In this document: in pieces, positions 7,582-16,268 of the stretch
Numbering within the stretch: position 1 is the stretch's first letter
How the letters are laid out: every line of letters begins with the position of its first letter
NCBI RefSeq assembly: GCF_003050745.1
Contig: NZ_QAOF01000010.1
Span: 33,072 to 97,071 of the forward strand
Length of the DNA: 64,000 nt
Source: Sphingomonas sp. PP-CE-3G-477
GTDB lineage: Bacteria; Pseudomonadota; Alphaproteobacteria; Sphingomonadales; Sphingomonadaceae
Direction: 5' to 3'
The notes under the pieces: model-generated
The model's input: the letters and a program-made list of their open reading frames with translations, nothing else
Told to the model about the DNA's origin: nothing
The model's database searches: none
Made by a program: the position numbers and the translations under genes

Positions 7582-9687
7582 CTACACCCGCTCCACGGTG
7601 TGCACCGCATCCGCCGCGCGGAGGCCCGCCATCAGCCGCATGAGTTGCTGCACGTCGTGCACTTCGACGTCGATCTCGTTGGTGTGGAAGCTCTTGTCGC
7701 GCGTATCGAGCCGCAGGTTGATGATGTTCGCCTTGTGCCCGCCGATGATCGTCGAGACGATGCCGAGCGAGCCCGGTTCGTTCTTCACCATCACCGATAT
7801 CCGCGCGACCGCACCCTCGGTTTCGTCGCCCCAGGCCACGTCGACCCAGTCGGTCTCGTTTTCCGATCGCTCGGCGAGTTCGGCGAGAACCTTGCAGTCG
7901 ATCGCGTGGACCTCGATCCCCGCATCGGGCCGGCGCAACCCGACGATGCGGTCGCCCGGCACCGGATGGCAGCACGTCGCCAAATCGTAGGCAACGCCGG
8001 GGGTCAGGCCCTTGATCGAGATCGCGCTCGATTGCGGCGCGAGTGCATGCGTCACGTCCGCGCCGGCCGAGCCCGGCATCAGCGCCTCCATCACCGCGGC
8101 ATCGGACAGCGTCCGCCGCGCGATCGCGACCATAAGCGACGAATCGTCGGGCAGCTTCAGCCGTTTCAGCGCGTGGCTGAGTGCATCGGTGCCGATCTGC
8201 GCGGGCAGGCGGGTGACGATATCCTCGTACAGGGTCTGGCCGAGCGCGATCTGCTCGACGCGCTCCTTCTGGCGCAGGTGCCGGCGAATCGCGGCCAGCG
8301 CCTTGCCGGTGGTCGCGACATTCAGCCATTGCGGCTGCGGCGACTGGCCCTTCGAGCGCAGGATCTGAACCTGGTCGCCATTCTCGATCACCGTCGACAG
8401 CGGCACGACGCGACCGTTGACCTTCGCGCCGACCGCCTGGTCGCCGAGATCGGTGTGCACCGCGTACGCGAAGTCGATCGAGGTCGCGCCCTTGGGCAAC
8501 TGGATCAGCTCGCCCTTCGGCGTGAACGCGAAGATGCGATCAGTGTACATCGCCATCCGCGTGTGTTCGAGCAGCTCTTCCGGGCTCTCGGCGGTATCGA
8601 GGATCTCGACGAGATCGCGGATCCAGCTGACCTGGCGGTCGCTGCCGTTGATCTGCTGCTTGTAGGCCCAGTGCGCCGCCAGCCCGAACTCGGCCTGTGC
8701 GTGCATGTCGGCGGTGCGGATCTGGATCTCGATCCGCGCGCTGTCGGCGTGGATCACCGACGTGTGCAGCGAGCGATAGCCGTTGCGCTTGGGCGTCGAG
8801 ATGTAATCCTTGAACCGGCCCGGCACCATCGGCCAGCGCTGGTGGATGATCCCAAGCACGCGGTAGCAATCCTCTTCGGTCGGCACGATCGCGCGGAACG
8901 CCATCACGTCGGACAACTGTTCGAAGCTGATGTGCCGCTCCGACATCTTCCGGAAGATCGAATAGGGATGCTTCTCGCGTCCCGAAATTTCCGCCTCGAC
9001 CCCGGCGCGCGACAGCACCAGCTTGAGCCCAGACGCGATCTTGGCGATGCGGTCGCCGTCGCCCTGCTTGAGCTGTTCAAGGCGGCGGTTGATCGATTCG
9101 GAGGCTTCGGGCTCGAGCTGTTCGAACGCGAGCGACTGCATCTCGCGCATGAACTCGTACATGCCGATCCGCTCAGCGAGCGGCGCGTAGATGTCCATCG
9201 TCTCCTTGGCGATGCGACGGCGCTTCTCGGGCTTCGAGATGTGATGCAGCGTCCGCATGTTGTGGAGGCGGTCGGCGAGCTTGACCAGCAGCACGCGGAT
9301 GTCGTCGGACATCGCAAGCAGGAATTTGCGCAGGTTTTCGGCGGCGCGCTCGTTTTCGGTCTGCGCTTCGATCTTGCTGAGCTTCGTCACACCATCGACG
9401 AGGCGCGCGACCGAGGCACCGAACAGCCGCTCGATCTCCTCGGGCGTGGCGACCGTGTCCTCGATCGTGTCGTGGAGGATCGCGGTGGCGATCGTCTCGG
9501 CATCGAGATGGAGGTCGGTGAGGATTCCGGCTACCTCGATCGGGTGGCTGAAATACGGGTCGCCGGACGCGCGCTTCTGGCTCCCATGCGCCTGCATGGA
9601 GAAGACATAGGCGCGGTTCAGCATCGCCTCGTCGGCGTCGGGATCGTAGTCGAGGACGCGATCGACCAGTTCATATTGGCGCAGCAC
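7582..9687 (-). CDS. Bifunctional (p)ppGpp synthetase/hydrolase, RelA/SpoT homologue
   Basis: 701 aa from the GTG at 9687, which gives the usual N-terminus LRQYELVDRVLDYDPDAD. The HD hydrolase domain is intact (HPIE His48; HDTIEDT His72-Asp77). The synthetase domain carries RFKDYISTPKRNGYRSLH. The RxKD form of this loop is the one found in bifunctional Rel/SpoT enzymes rather than RelA's ExDD. A TGS domain (FAFTPKGELIQLPKGATSID) and a C-terminal ACT domain (ISVMVKNEPGSLG) follow. It makes and degrades the stringent-response alarmone in the cytosol. Alphaproteobacteria usually have one long Rsh. A longer reading from ATG 9756 would overlap the upstream gene. Confidence 0.95.
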   Translation of the reverse strand: MLRQYELVDRVLDYDPDADEAMLNRAYVFSMQAHGSQKRASGDPYFSHPIEVAGILTDLHLDAETIATAILHDTIEDTVATPEEIERLFGASVARLVDGVTKLSKIEAQTENERAAENLRKFLLAMSDDIRVLLVKLADRLHNMRTLHHISKPEKRRRIAKETMDIYAPLAERIGMYEFMREMQSLAFEQLEPEASESINRRLEQLKQGDGDRIAKIASGLKLVLSRAGVEAEISGREKHPYSIFRKMSERHISFEQLSDVMAFRAIVPTEEDCYRVLGIIHQRWPMVPGRFKDYISTPKRNGYRSLHTSVIHADSARIEIQIRTADMHAQAEFGLAAHWAYKQQINGSDRQVSWIRDLVEILDTAESPEELLEHTRMAMYTDRIFAFTPKGELIQLPKGATSIDFAYAVHTDLGDQAVGAKVNGRVVPLSTVIENGDQVQILRSKGQSPQPQWLNVATTGKALAAIRRHLRQKERVEQIALGQTLYEDIVTRLPAQIGTDALSHALKRLKLPDDSSLMVAIARRTLSDAAVMEALMPGSAGADVTHALAPQSSAISIKGLTPGVAYDLATCCHPVPGDRIVGLRRPDAGIEVHAIDCKVLAELAERSENETDWVDVAWGDETEGAVARISVMVKNEPGSLGIVSTIIGGHKANIINLRLDTRDKSFHTNEIDVEVHDVQQLMRLMAGLRAADAVHTVERV

Positions 9688-9734
9688 GGACCGTAGATGG
9701 GGCCGGGCCGCGCCCTTTTGCAACAAAATCCTCG

Positions 9735-10064
9735 TTATTTCGCGTGGTTGTTGCACGCGGCCAGCGCTTCGGCGTCATAGGCCTTGCCCGCGACCGTAAA
9801 ACTGGCGAGCGGCCCGACGCGCTTGGCGACCGCGGCGCAGAGGATCACGTCGCGCTGGGGCGCCTTGCTGGAGACGAATGCCGCATTCTCCCAGCGCCAC
9901 GGCGTGCCGTTGGTGATCAGCCGCGTGGAGGTGGGCGCGGCGGCGGGGACGGCGACGTAATAATTGATCGGGGTCTGCGCCGATGCCGGTGTCGCGACCA
10001 GTGCGGCGAACCCCGTCGCCAGAGCGGGAACGGCGGTCAGAAGGGCGCGAGTGATGCGAGACAT
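9735..10064 (-). CDS. CC_3452-like secreted protein
   Basis: 109 aa. It has a clear signal peptide (MSRITRALLTAVPALATG... with ATPASAQ as cleavage region). The mature part contains YYVAVPAAAPTSTRLITNGTPWRWENAAF and ends in a pattern with two cysteines (ILCAAVAKR; AACNNH). I recall this layout from short periplasmic proteins of Caulobacterales and Sphingomonadales catalogued as CC_3452 family, whose function is unknown. It lies 47 bp upstream of rsh on the same strand and may be co-transcribed with it. Confidence 0.65.
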   Translation of the reverse strand: MSRITRALLTAVPALATGFAALVATPASAQTPINYYVAVPAAAPTSTRLITNGTPWRWENAAFVSSKAPQRDVILCAAVAKRVGPLASFTVAGKAYDAEALAACNNHAK

Positions 10065-10189
10065 CGGTCGACTCCTAAAAGGTTTCTAATTGCTACTTAT
10101 CTCGATACGTTTTGAGTTGCAACTGGAATCCGAGGCATTTCGCTTCGGTCATTTATGCGGTACCGTTGCTGTCCAATAAGGAAGACGCC

Positions 10190-10669
10190 GTGGGAAAATT
10201 GCGCGAACCCCTGCTCGAATGCAGCCTGCCCGCCGCGCTGGAGGCGATGGGCGAGCGCTGGTCGTTCCTGATCCTGCGCGCGTCGTTCAACGGCCTGCAC
10301 CATTTCGAGGAGTTCCAGTCGGAACTGGGCATTGCGCGCAATATCCTGGCGAACCGACTGGCCCGGCTGGTCGAGCACGGGATCCTGGAGCGGCAACCTA
10401 TCCCGGAGGATCGGCGGAAAATCGCCTACGGCCTGACCGACAAGGGTTTCGCGCTGCTACCGACGATGATTGCGCTGCGGCAATGGGGCGAGCGGTGGGA
10501 GACGTGCGTGCCGGCGTTCCCGATCCTGGTCGACGCGCGCGATCGGCGGCCGTTGCAGCCGGTGTCGGTGCGGTCGCATGACGGGCGCGTGCTGGGGAAG
10601 GGCGACCTGATCTGGGCGCTTCCCGGCGAGGTGGCCGGGGATGAGGTGAAGGCTGAGGCGGCGGAGTAA
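10190..10669 (+). CDS. HxlR-type winged-helix transcriptional regulator
   Basis: 159 aa. The HxlR domain covers the first ~100 residues: REPLLECSLPAALEAMGERWSFLILRASFNG, then HFEEFQSELGIARNILANRLARLVEHGILER (recognition helix) and the wing region PEDRRKIAYGLTDKGF. The extra C-terminal ~55 residues, with [17 protein letters not shown], are common in the longer HxlR proteins of proteobacteria. I chose the GTG at 10190 because the family N-terminus begins there and AAGGAAG precedes it. An ATG at 10112 would add 26 unlikely residues. Target genes are unknown. It is divergent from the CC_3452-like gene, with a 125-bp gap. Confidence 0.85.
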   Translation: MGKLREPLLECSLPAALEAMGERWSFLILRASFNGLHHFEEFQSELGIARNILANRLARLVEHGILERQPIPEDRRKIAYGLTDKGFALLPTMIALRQWGERWETCVPAFPILVDARDRRPLQPVSVRSHDGRVLGKGDLIWALPGEVAGDEVKAEAAE

Positions 10670-10690
10670 GAGACGGCTAACTTGCCGACA

Positions 10691-10801
10691 GGCACCTCCC
10701 CGGCGGAGGCCGGGGTCCAGTTGGGGAACGGCGCTGATAAGCGTTGCGCGTCGTTACCGCGACCTTTCCAACTGGGCCCCGGCCTACGCCGGGGAGGCAC
10801 C
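10691..10801. repeat. Family A inverted-repeat element, copy 2
   Basis: Arms GGCACCTCCCCGGCGGAGGC... and ...GGCCTACGCCGGGGAGGCACC are inverted, with inner ends CCAGTTGG/CCAACTGG and the shared spacer motif GCGTTGCGCGTCGTTACCGCGACC. It lies between the convergent HxlR and thioesterase genes. Confidence 0.85.
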
Positions 10802-10818
10802 ATGTGCAGGGCGATCGT

Positions 10819-11244
10819 TCAGGAGTTAGGCAACTCCGCCAGCACGGTGCGGATCGCATCCGGTAGGGCCACCGGGCGGCCGGTCTCCAGGTCGACGTGC
10901 ACGCTGACCATCGTGATCACCGTGTGCAGTTCACCCGTCTCTGCATGCGCCAATTCGAACCGCTTCGTCAGGCTCGTCGTGCCGAGCTTCTCGATCCGCA
11001 CGAACGCCTCGATCGTATCTCCCAGGCGGAACGGCTTTAGGTAGTCGATCTCCGTCCGCCGCACGTTGAACTCGGTGGTCGGCCAGACGTCCGGCAGAGC
11101 CTCCGCGATCCCGGTCCATTCCCAGAACTCGGTGACCGCGACGTCGGCATATTCGAGATAGCGCGAGTTGAAGACGATGCGCTGGCCGTCGATCTCGGCA
11201 TAGCGCACGCGGAACCTGGTCGAGAAGGCGAAGCCCGGCCTCAT
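10819..11244 (-). CDS. Acyl-CoA thioesterase, 4HBT/YbgC-like hotdog fold
   Basis: 141 aa. The hotdog signature is visible as RVRYAEIDGQRIVFNSRYLEYADVA, where the Asp after YAEI is in the position of the catalytic Asp of 4-hydroxybenzoyl-CoA thioesterase-like enzymes. Later come the conserved EIDYLKPFRLGDTIEAFVRIEKLG and a C-terminal VHVDLETGRPVALPD. These cytosolic enzymes hydrolyse acyl-CoA esters and the exact substrate is not predictable. The start ATG lies 17 bp after the TauE-type gene on the same strand, suggesting an operon. Confidence 0.85.
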   Translation of the reverse strand: MRPGFAFSTRFRVRYAEIDGQRIVFNSRYLEYADVAVTEFWEWTGIAEALPDVWPTTEFNVRRTEIDYLKPFRLGDTIEAFVRIEKLGTTSLTKRFELAHAETGELHTVITMVSVHVDLETGRPVALPDAIRTVLAELPNS

Positions 11245-11261
11245 TTCAAAATTGCCGCATG

Positions 11262-12038
11262 TCAGAAGATCAGCTTCACGCCAACCAGCGCCAGCACGGT
11301 TGCGAGGACCGGGACCAGCACGCGGTCCGAGACGCGCGTCGCGATCAGGCTGCCGACGATGATGCCGGGGATCGAACCGATCAGCAGCGACACGAGCAGG
11401 TCGACGTCGACCGAGCCGAGGATCCAGTGGCCGATCCCTCCGAGCAGCGTCAGCGGCACGGCGTGGGCGATGTCGGAGCCAACCAGCCGGTTGATCGGCA
11501 GCGTTGGGTACAGGATCAACAACGCGGTCATTCCCAGCGCGCCGGCGCCGACCGAGGTCAGCGAGACGAGCACGCCGAGGACCGCGCCGAGCAGGATGGT
11601 CAGCATCGCCTGGCGCTCGCCCCCGACCGTACCGATCCGCGGGGTCAGCCACGCGACGATCTTGCCGCGAAAGAAGGTCGCGACCGCCGACAGGATCAGC
11701 GTCACGCCGAGCACGACGGTGATCGCATGGCCGGTGTCGGACGATTTCTCGCCGAGATGGTTGAGCACGAGCAACGTCGCGATCGCCGCGGGGACGCTGC
11801 CGGTCGCGAGCCGGCGCACGACCTGCCAGTCGACCGTGCCGCGCCAGCCATGCACCGTCGTGCCGACCGTCTTGGTCGCCGACGCGTAGAGCAGGTCGGT
11901 GCCGACCGCGGTGGCGGGGTGGAAGCCGAAGACGAGCACCAGAAGCGGCGTCATCAGCGACCCGCCACCGACACCCGTCAGCCCAACGATGAGGCCGACG
12001 AGCACGCCGGCCACCGAATATAACGGATTGATATCCAC
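11262..12038 (-). CDS. TauE/SafE family membrane transporter
   Basis: 258 aa, GTG start, with about seven to eight hydrophobic segments. The two TauE/SafE repeats are visible: GLIVGLTGVGGGSLMTPLLVLVFG near the N-terminus and LGVLVSLTSVGAGALGMTALLILYP in the middle. The first also carries the GTDLL motif shortly afterwards. The family includes sulfite and sulfoacetate exporters as well as many uncharacterised anion carriers of the inner membrane. It lies 9 bp downstream of the aminotransferase gene, so aminotransferase, transporter and thioesterase form a probable operon. No sulfonate gene is nearby to support a substrate. Confidence 0.88.
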   Translation of the reverse strand: MDINPLYSVAGVLVGLIVGLTGVGGGSLMTPLLVLVFGFHPATAVGTDLLYASATKTVGTTVHGWRGTVDWQVVRRLATGSVPAAIATLLVLNHLGEKSSDTGHAITVVLGVTLILSAVATFFRGKIVAWLTPRIGTVGGERQAMLTILLGAVLGVLVSLTSVGAGALGMTALLILYPTLPINRLVGSDIAHAVPLTLLGGIGHWILGSVDVDLLVSLLIGSIPGIIVGSLIATRVSDRVLVPVLATVLALVGVKLIF

Positions 12039-12047
12039 GCTGGCGGG

Positions 12048-13256
12048 TTAGCCAGCGCCACGCGCGGGCGTGTTGACGCCCATCGACTGGAGATATTTCT
12101 TCACGTTGCGCGCCGCCTGCCGGAGCCGCTGTTCGTTCTCGACCATCGCGATCCTCACATAGCCCTCGCCGTTTTCGCCGTAGCCAACCCCTGGGGCCAC
12201 TGCGACGTGCGCGTGAGTCAGCAATTGTTTGGTGAACTCAAGGCTACCTAAGTGCGCGAGCGCGGGCGGGAGCGGGGCCCAGGCGAACATGGATGCGCGA
12301 GGGCTCGGTATGTCCCAGCCGGCGCGACCGAAGCTCTCGACCAGCACGTCGCGGCGCTTGTGATAGAGCTGGCGGTTGCGCTCGACGATGTCCTGCGGGC
12401 CGTTGAGTGCGGCACAGGCGGCGGCCTGGATCGGCGTGAACGCGCCGTAGTCGAGGTACGACTTCACGCGCGTCATCGCCGCGATCAGCGTCTTGTTGCC
12501 GACCCCGAAGCCCATCCGCCAACCCGCCATCGAATAGGTCTTGCTGAGCGAGGTGAACTCGATCGCGACGTCCTTCGCGCCCGGTACCTGGAGGATCGAG
12601 GGGGTCGGCTTGCCGTCGAAATACAGCTCCGAATAGGCGAGATCGGAGATCACCCACAGCTTGTGCTTCTTGGCGAACGCAACGACGCGCTCGTAGAAGG
12701 CGAGGTCGACGACTTCGGCGGTGGGGTTGGACGGATAGCCCATCACCAGCACCGACGGCGCGGGGACGGTGAACGCCATCGCGCGCTCCAGGCTCTCGAA
12801 ATACGCCTCGTCTGGCGTGGTCGGCACCGCGCGGATCGTCGCGCCGGCGATGATGAAGCCGAAGGTGTGGATCGGATAGGACGGGTTGGGCGCGAGCACG
12901 ACGTCGCCGGGCGCGGTGATCGCGGTGGCCAGACTCGCAAGGCCTTCCTTCGAACCCATCGTCACGACGACCTCGGTCTCGGGATCGACGTCGACGCCGA
13001 AGCGGCGGCCGTAATAATTCGCCTGGGCTTTCCGAAGCCCGGGAATGCCCTTCGACTGCGAATAGCCGTGCGCGCTGGGTTTGCGCGCGACTTCGACGAG
13101 CTTCTCGATGACGTGCTCGGGGGGCGGCAAATCGGGATTGCCCATGCCGAGATCGATGATGTCCTCCCCGCCCGCGCGCGCCGCCGCCCGCATCGCGTTC
13201 ACTTCGGCGATGACATAGGGGGGTAAGCGTTTGATGCGGTAGAAGTCTTCGGACAT
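12048..13256 (-). CDS. alaC: Class I/II aminotransferase, AlaC-like
   Basis: 402 aa fold-type I PLP enzyme. Features in order: MSEDFYRIKRLPPYVIAEVNAM N-terminal cap, IIDLGMGNPDLP, YSQSKGIPGLR, MGSKEGL, NPSYPIH, the Asn-containing YPSNPTAEV, SDLAYSELYFDG (cofactor-binding Asp and Tyr), and the Schiff-base lysine in SLSKTYSMAGWRMGF. The sequence fits the AlaC group (glutamate-pyruvate aminotransferase), which also resembles LL-diaminopimelate aminotransferases, so the substrate call is moderate. It is the first gene of a probable three-gene operon with the TauE-like transporter and the thioesterase. Confidence 0.85.
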   Translation of the reverse strand: MSEDFYRIKRLPPYVIAEVNAMRAAARAGGEDIIDLGMGNPDLPPPEHVIEKLVEVARKPSAHGYSQSKGIPGLRKAQANYYGRRFGVDVDPETEVVVTMGSKEGLASLATAITAPGDVVLAPNPSYPIHTFGFIIAGATIRAVPTTPDEAYFESLERAMAFTVPAPSVLVMGYPSNPTAEVVDLAFYERVVAFAKKHKLWVISDLAYSELYFDGKPTPSILQVPGAKDVAIEFTSLSKTYSMAGWRMGFGVGNKTLIAAMTRVKSYLDYGAFTPIQAAACAALNGPQDIVERNRQLYHKRRDVLVESFGRAGWDIPSPRASMFAWAPLPPALAHLGSLEFTKQLLTHAHVAVAPGVGYGENGEGYVRIAMVENEQRLRQAARNVKKYLQSMGVNTPARGAG

Positions 13257-13368
13257 GATCAGCCTCTAGCTGGAGGAGCGGGTGCTGTACCGCAGGTGAG
13301 CGGGGGCGTCATCCGCCTCATTCGTCGCGGGGACGAAAGCTGGGGTATTCTGGCTGGGCTCCATTTTC

Positions 13369-13494
13369 GATCCTCCCCCGCAAGGGGGAGGTGGCACCGA
13401 AGGTGACGGAGGGGGAGGCAGGCGCAACCTCTGCTCCGGGTCCTCCCCCTCCGTCTGGCAAGGGCCAGCCACCTCCCCCTGGCGGGGGAGGATC
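13369..13494. repeat. Family B inverted-repeat element, copy 1
   Basis: Outer arms GATCCTCCCCCGCAAGGGGG and ...CCCTGGCGGGGGAGGATC form nested hairpins. Inner parts GGTGGCACCGAAGGTGACGG and CCGTCTGGCAAGGGCCAGCC are shared with the other copies. It occupies the centre of the 329-bp gap between the divergent aminotransferase and phaC genes. The ~90 bp left before phaC must hold its promoter, but I see no convincing -35/-10 pair. Confidence 0.85.
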
Positions 13495-13585
13495 GTTGAG
13501 TTTCCTGCGACCAACAATCGTCTATGTGACCATGCTTCCGCCGAGCCGGCGTCTGCGTTAAGCTCCCGAAAAAGCAGAGGATGCC

Positions 13586-15304
13586 ATGGCCGATACTCCT
13601 CCCGACGCCTCCACGCCGACCCTCCCCGATCTCCAGCATTGGACGTGGGTGATGGGGCGTGCGCAGCAGATGATGATGGAGCAGGGGCTCGCGGCGATGC
13701 AGGCCAAGCCCGAGGGGATCCCGGCGATTCCAGGCTTCACCGACCCCGCCACGCTGGAACGCGCGCGCGATTTCTGGGCCGAGAGCCTGACGTTGTGGCA
13801 GCGGTTTCTCGATCCCGCCAAGGCGCCCGAGGCCGCGCCGGTCACCGACAAGCGCTTCAAGGCGCCGCAATGGCGCGAGCCGGTGTTCGACCTGATCCGG
13901 CAGAGTTACGAGCTGATCGGCGACCACATGCTCCGCGGCGTCGAGGCGGTGGATGGGCTCGACCCCAAGCAGAAGGAGCAATTGCGGTTCGCGACCAAGG
14001 GGTTCGTCGATGCGATGAGCCCGACCAATTTCGCGCTGACCAACCCGCAGGTGATCGAGAAGACGATCGAGACGCGCGGCGAGAATTTACTCAAAGGTCT
14101 CCAGAACATGATGGCGGATCTTGCCCGCGGGCAGGTGACGCATACGCCCGACGGCGCGTTCGAGCTCGGCCGCAACCTGGCGATGACGCCGGGCAAGGTA
14201 GTGAAACGCACGCCGCTCTACGAACTGATTCAGTACGGCCCGACCACCGAGACGGTGCTCGCTACGCCGCTCGTGATTTTCCCGCCCTGGATCAACCGGT
14301 TCTACATCCTCGACCTGACGCCCGAGAAGAGCTTCATCCGCTGGGCGGTGGAGCAAGGCATCACCGTGTTCATGGTGTCGTGGAAGTCGGCCGACGGCAG
14401 CATGAAGGACGTGGTCTGGGACGATTATGTCGGCGCGCAGGTCGATGCGATCGATACGGTCCGCGCGGCGCTCGACGTGCCGGCTGTGCACACGATCGGC
14501 TATTGCGTGGCGGGAACGACGCTGGCCGCGACGCTGGCGCTGCTCGCGGCGCGGGGTGAGGCCGCGAAGGTCGCGAGCGCGACGTTCTTCACCGCGCAGG
14601 TCGATTTCGCGCAGGCTGGCGAACTGCAGCATTTCATCGATGACGAGCAGTTGAAGATGGTCGCGTCGCTGTCACCCGAGGGCTTCCTCGACGGGCGGTA
14701 CATGGCGACGACGTTCAACCTGTTGCGCGGGCGCGACCTGATCTGGAATTACGTCACGCAGAATTACCTGCTGGGGCAGGATTACGTACCGTTCGACCTG
14801 CTCCACTGGAATGGCGACACCACCAACCTGCCCGCGAAATGGCATCTGAGCTATCTGACCGACCTGTACCGCGACAATCTGCTGGTGACGGGCACGATGA
14901 CGGTGGACGGTACGCCGATCGACCTGACCAAGGTTGCAACGCCAAGCTATGTCCAGGCGGGGCGCGAGGATCATATCGCGCCGGCCGAAAGCGTATGGAA
15001 ACTCACGCAATTATTTGTCGGGCCGCTGAAGTTCGTGCTCGCGGGCTCGGGGCACATCGCGGGTGTGGTCAATCCGCCGGCTGCGGGGAAGTATCAATAC
15101 TGGACCAATCCGGGGGCGCACACGACGCTCGCCGACTTCGTTGCCGGTGCGACGGAGACGAAGGGCAGCTGGTGGCCGGATTGGGTCGGCTGGTTGCGCG
15201 CGCTTGGTGCCGAGACGGTGGCGGCGGACGGTGCGCGGCTGCCGGGCGAGGGGGCGCTCGAAGCGATTGGCGACGCGCCCGGTGAGTATGTGAAAAGCAG
15301 GTAG
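13586..15304 (+). CDS. phaC: Class I poly(3-hydroxyalkanoate) synthase
   Basis: 572 aa, typical of class I synthases. It polymerises 3-hydroxyacyl-CoA, mainly 3-hydroxybutyryl-CoA, on the surface of PHA granules. The alpha/beta-hydrolase core has the lipase-like box GYCVAG with nucleophile Cys307, the general base Asp462 in GREDHIAP, and His490 in GSGHIAGV. The PhaC_N region includes PPWINRFYILDL, and the TFFTAQVDF and NYLLGQDYVPFDLLHWNGD stretches are family-conserved. The GTAGCGCTAC palindrome overlaps its stop. A phasin gene follows after 102 bp, and an acetoacetyl-CoA reductase lies 4 kb downstream. Confidence 0.96.
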   Translation: MADTPPDASTPTLPDLQHWTWVMGRAQQMMMEQGLAAMQAKPEGIPAIPGFTDPATLERARDFWAESLTLWQRFLDPAKAPEAAPVTDKRFKAPQWREPVFDLIRQSYELIGDHMLRGVEAVDGLDPKQKEQLRFATKGFVDAMSPTNFALTNPQVIEKTIETRGENLLKGLQNMMADLARGQVTHTPDGAFELGRNLAMTPGKVVKRTPLYELIQYGPTTETVLATPLVIFPPWINRFYILDLTPEKSFIRWAVEQGITVFMVSWKSADGSMKDVVWDDYVGAQVDAIDTVRAALDVPAVHTIGYCVAGTTLAATLALLAARGEAAKVASATFFTAQVDFAQAGELQHFIDDEQLKMVASLSPEGFLDGRYMATTFNLLRGRDLIWNYVTQNYLLGQDYVPFDLLHWNGDTTNLPAKWHLSYLTDLYRDNLLVTGTMTVDGTPIDLTKVATPSYVQAGREDHIAPAESVWKLTQLFVGPLKFVLAGSGHIAGVVNPPAAGKYQYWTNPGAHTTLADFVAGATETKGSWWPDWVGWLRALGAETVAADGARLPGEGALEAIGDAPGEYVKSR

Positions 15305-15328
15305 CGCTACCTTACGTAAACGTCATGG

Positions 15329-15357
15329 TGCGCTGCACAATTAAATTGTGCGCTGCG
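15329..15357. promoter_or_regulatory. Palindromic operator upstream of the phasin gene (PhaR-like site, putative)
   Basis: TGCGCTGC occurs twice, at 15329-15336 and 15349-15356, exactly 20 bp apart. A perfect palindrome GCACAATT-A-AATTGTGC (15335-15351) lies between and across them. TGCGCTGCA fits the TGC-N3-GCA pattern reported for PhaR, the PHA-responsive repressor. A weak promoter TTGTGC (15346-15351), 16 bp, TATGAA (15368-15373) overlaps the right half, which fits repression. PhaR itself is not in this window, so the binding protein is inferred. Confidence 0.5.
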
Positions 15358-15406
15358 AAAATTCGTGTATGAAGACCGCGACATAACTCCGAAGAGAGGT
15401 GCGTGG

Positions 15407-16123
15407 ATGGTGGATATCGTGAAACGGACGGCCAAGGCCGGTTCGAAGCTTGCCGCCGCTGCGAAGCCGGTCGCTGCCGTCAAGGCCGCGCCTGCCAAAG
15501 CCTCTGCCCGGACTGTCGCCAAGCCGGCGAAACCGGCACCTGAGCCGATCGCCAAGACGCCGGCATCTCAACCTCTCGCGGCTGCTTTTGTATCGCCGCA
15601 CACGGACATTCCCGCCCCGATTCAGGCCAGCGCGCCATTGGGGACCCCTGCTAGCGAAACAAAGGACGCCACGATGGACACGATCCAGAGCATCACCGAG
15701 AAGACCAAGGCCCTCTTCAGCGGCGCGAACACCGCCGAATTCAACGAGCAGGCCAAGGGCGCGATGGAGAAGTCGGCGAAGATGGCGGAAGATTTCGTCG
15801 CATTCGGCAAGGGCAACATCGAGGCGCTCGTCGAGTCGTCGAAGATCGCCGCGAAGAACGTCGAGGCGCTCGGCCAGGAAGCGGCCGACTATGCCAAGAC
15901 CTCGTTCGAGAGCGCGACCGAAGCCGCCAAGACGCTCGCCGCCGCCAAGTCGCCGACCGAGTTCATGAAGCTCCAGGGCGATTATGCGCGCACCGCGTTC
16001 GACACGATGATCGCCGAGGGCTCGCGCTCGACCGAGCGGATGCTCAAGATGTTCGGCGAGTTCGCACAGCCGATCTCGAACCGCGTTGCGGTCGCGACCG
16101 ACAAGATGAAGATCTCGGCCTAA
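15407..16123 (+). CDS. Phasin family granule-associated protein
   Basis: 238 aa from ATG 15407, which has GAGAGG upstream. Residues 1-85 are a low-complexity Ala/Lys/Pro extension. Residues ~90-238 are the phasin domain, an amphipathic helical region ([40 protein letters not shown], then [19 protein letters not shown]). Phasins coat PHA granules and control their size and number. An internal start at 15674 ([12 protein letters not shown]) would give a bare 149-residue phasin and cannot be excluded. The gene sits directly after phaC behind a palindromic operator and ends in a strong terminator. Confidence 0.88.
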   Translation: MVDIVKRTAKAGSKLAAAAKPVAAVKAAPAKASARTVAKPAKPAPEPIAKTPASQPLAAAFVSPHTDIPAPIQASAPLGTPASETKDATMDTIQSITEKTKALFSGANTAEFNEQAKGAMEKSAKMAEDFVAFGKGNIEALVESSKIAAKNVEALGQEAADYAKTSFESATEAAKTLAAAKSPTEFMKLQGDYARTAFDTMIAEGSRSTERMLKMFGEFAQPISNRVAVATDKMKISA

Positions 16124-16162
16124 GTTACCCGATGCCGTCTTCGGGCGGCAGATGACGAGAAA

Positions 16163-16194
16163 GGGGCGGCCGTCGTGCGACGGTCGCCCCTTTT
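16163..16194 (+). terminator. Rho-independent terminator after the phasin gene
   Basis: GGGGCGGCCGTC pairs with GACGGTCGCCCC over 12 bp (one G-T wobble) around a GTGC loop, and TTTT follows at once. It is the clearest intrinsic terminator in the window and separates the phasin gene from clpS. Confidence 0.85.
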
Positions 16195-16232
16195 GCGTTT
16201 GCGGTTTTCGCGCGAGGTTTGCGGGGGCCCCC

Positions 16233-16260
16233 TTGCTCTTGCCCCCCGGCATGCCATATT
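16233..16260 (+). promoter_or_regulatory. Possible clpS promoter giving a near-leaderless mRNA
   Basis: TTGCTC (16233-16238), a 16-bp spacer, and CATATT (16255-16260). Transcription would begin about 6-8 bp later, at or next to the ATG at 16269. No RBS precedes that ATG. The match is only approximate. Confidence 0.3.
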
Positions 16261-16268
16261 TTGGCAGC

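Noticed and set aside
13369..13494. Possible CRISPR array from repeated TCCTCCCCC words
   Set aside because: There are no regularly spaced direct repeats with unique spacers. The words are arms of inverted repeats, and no cas genes are present.
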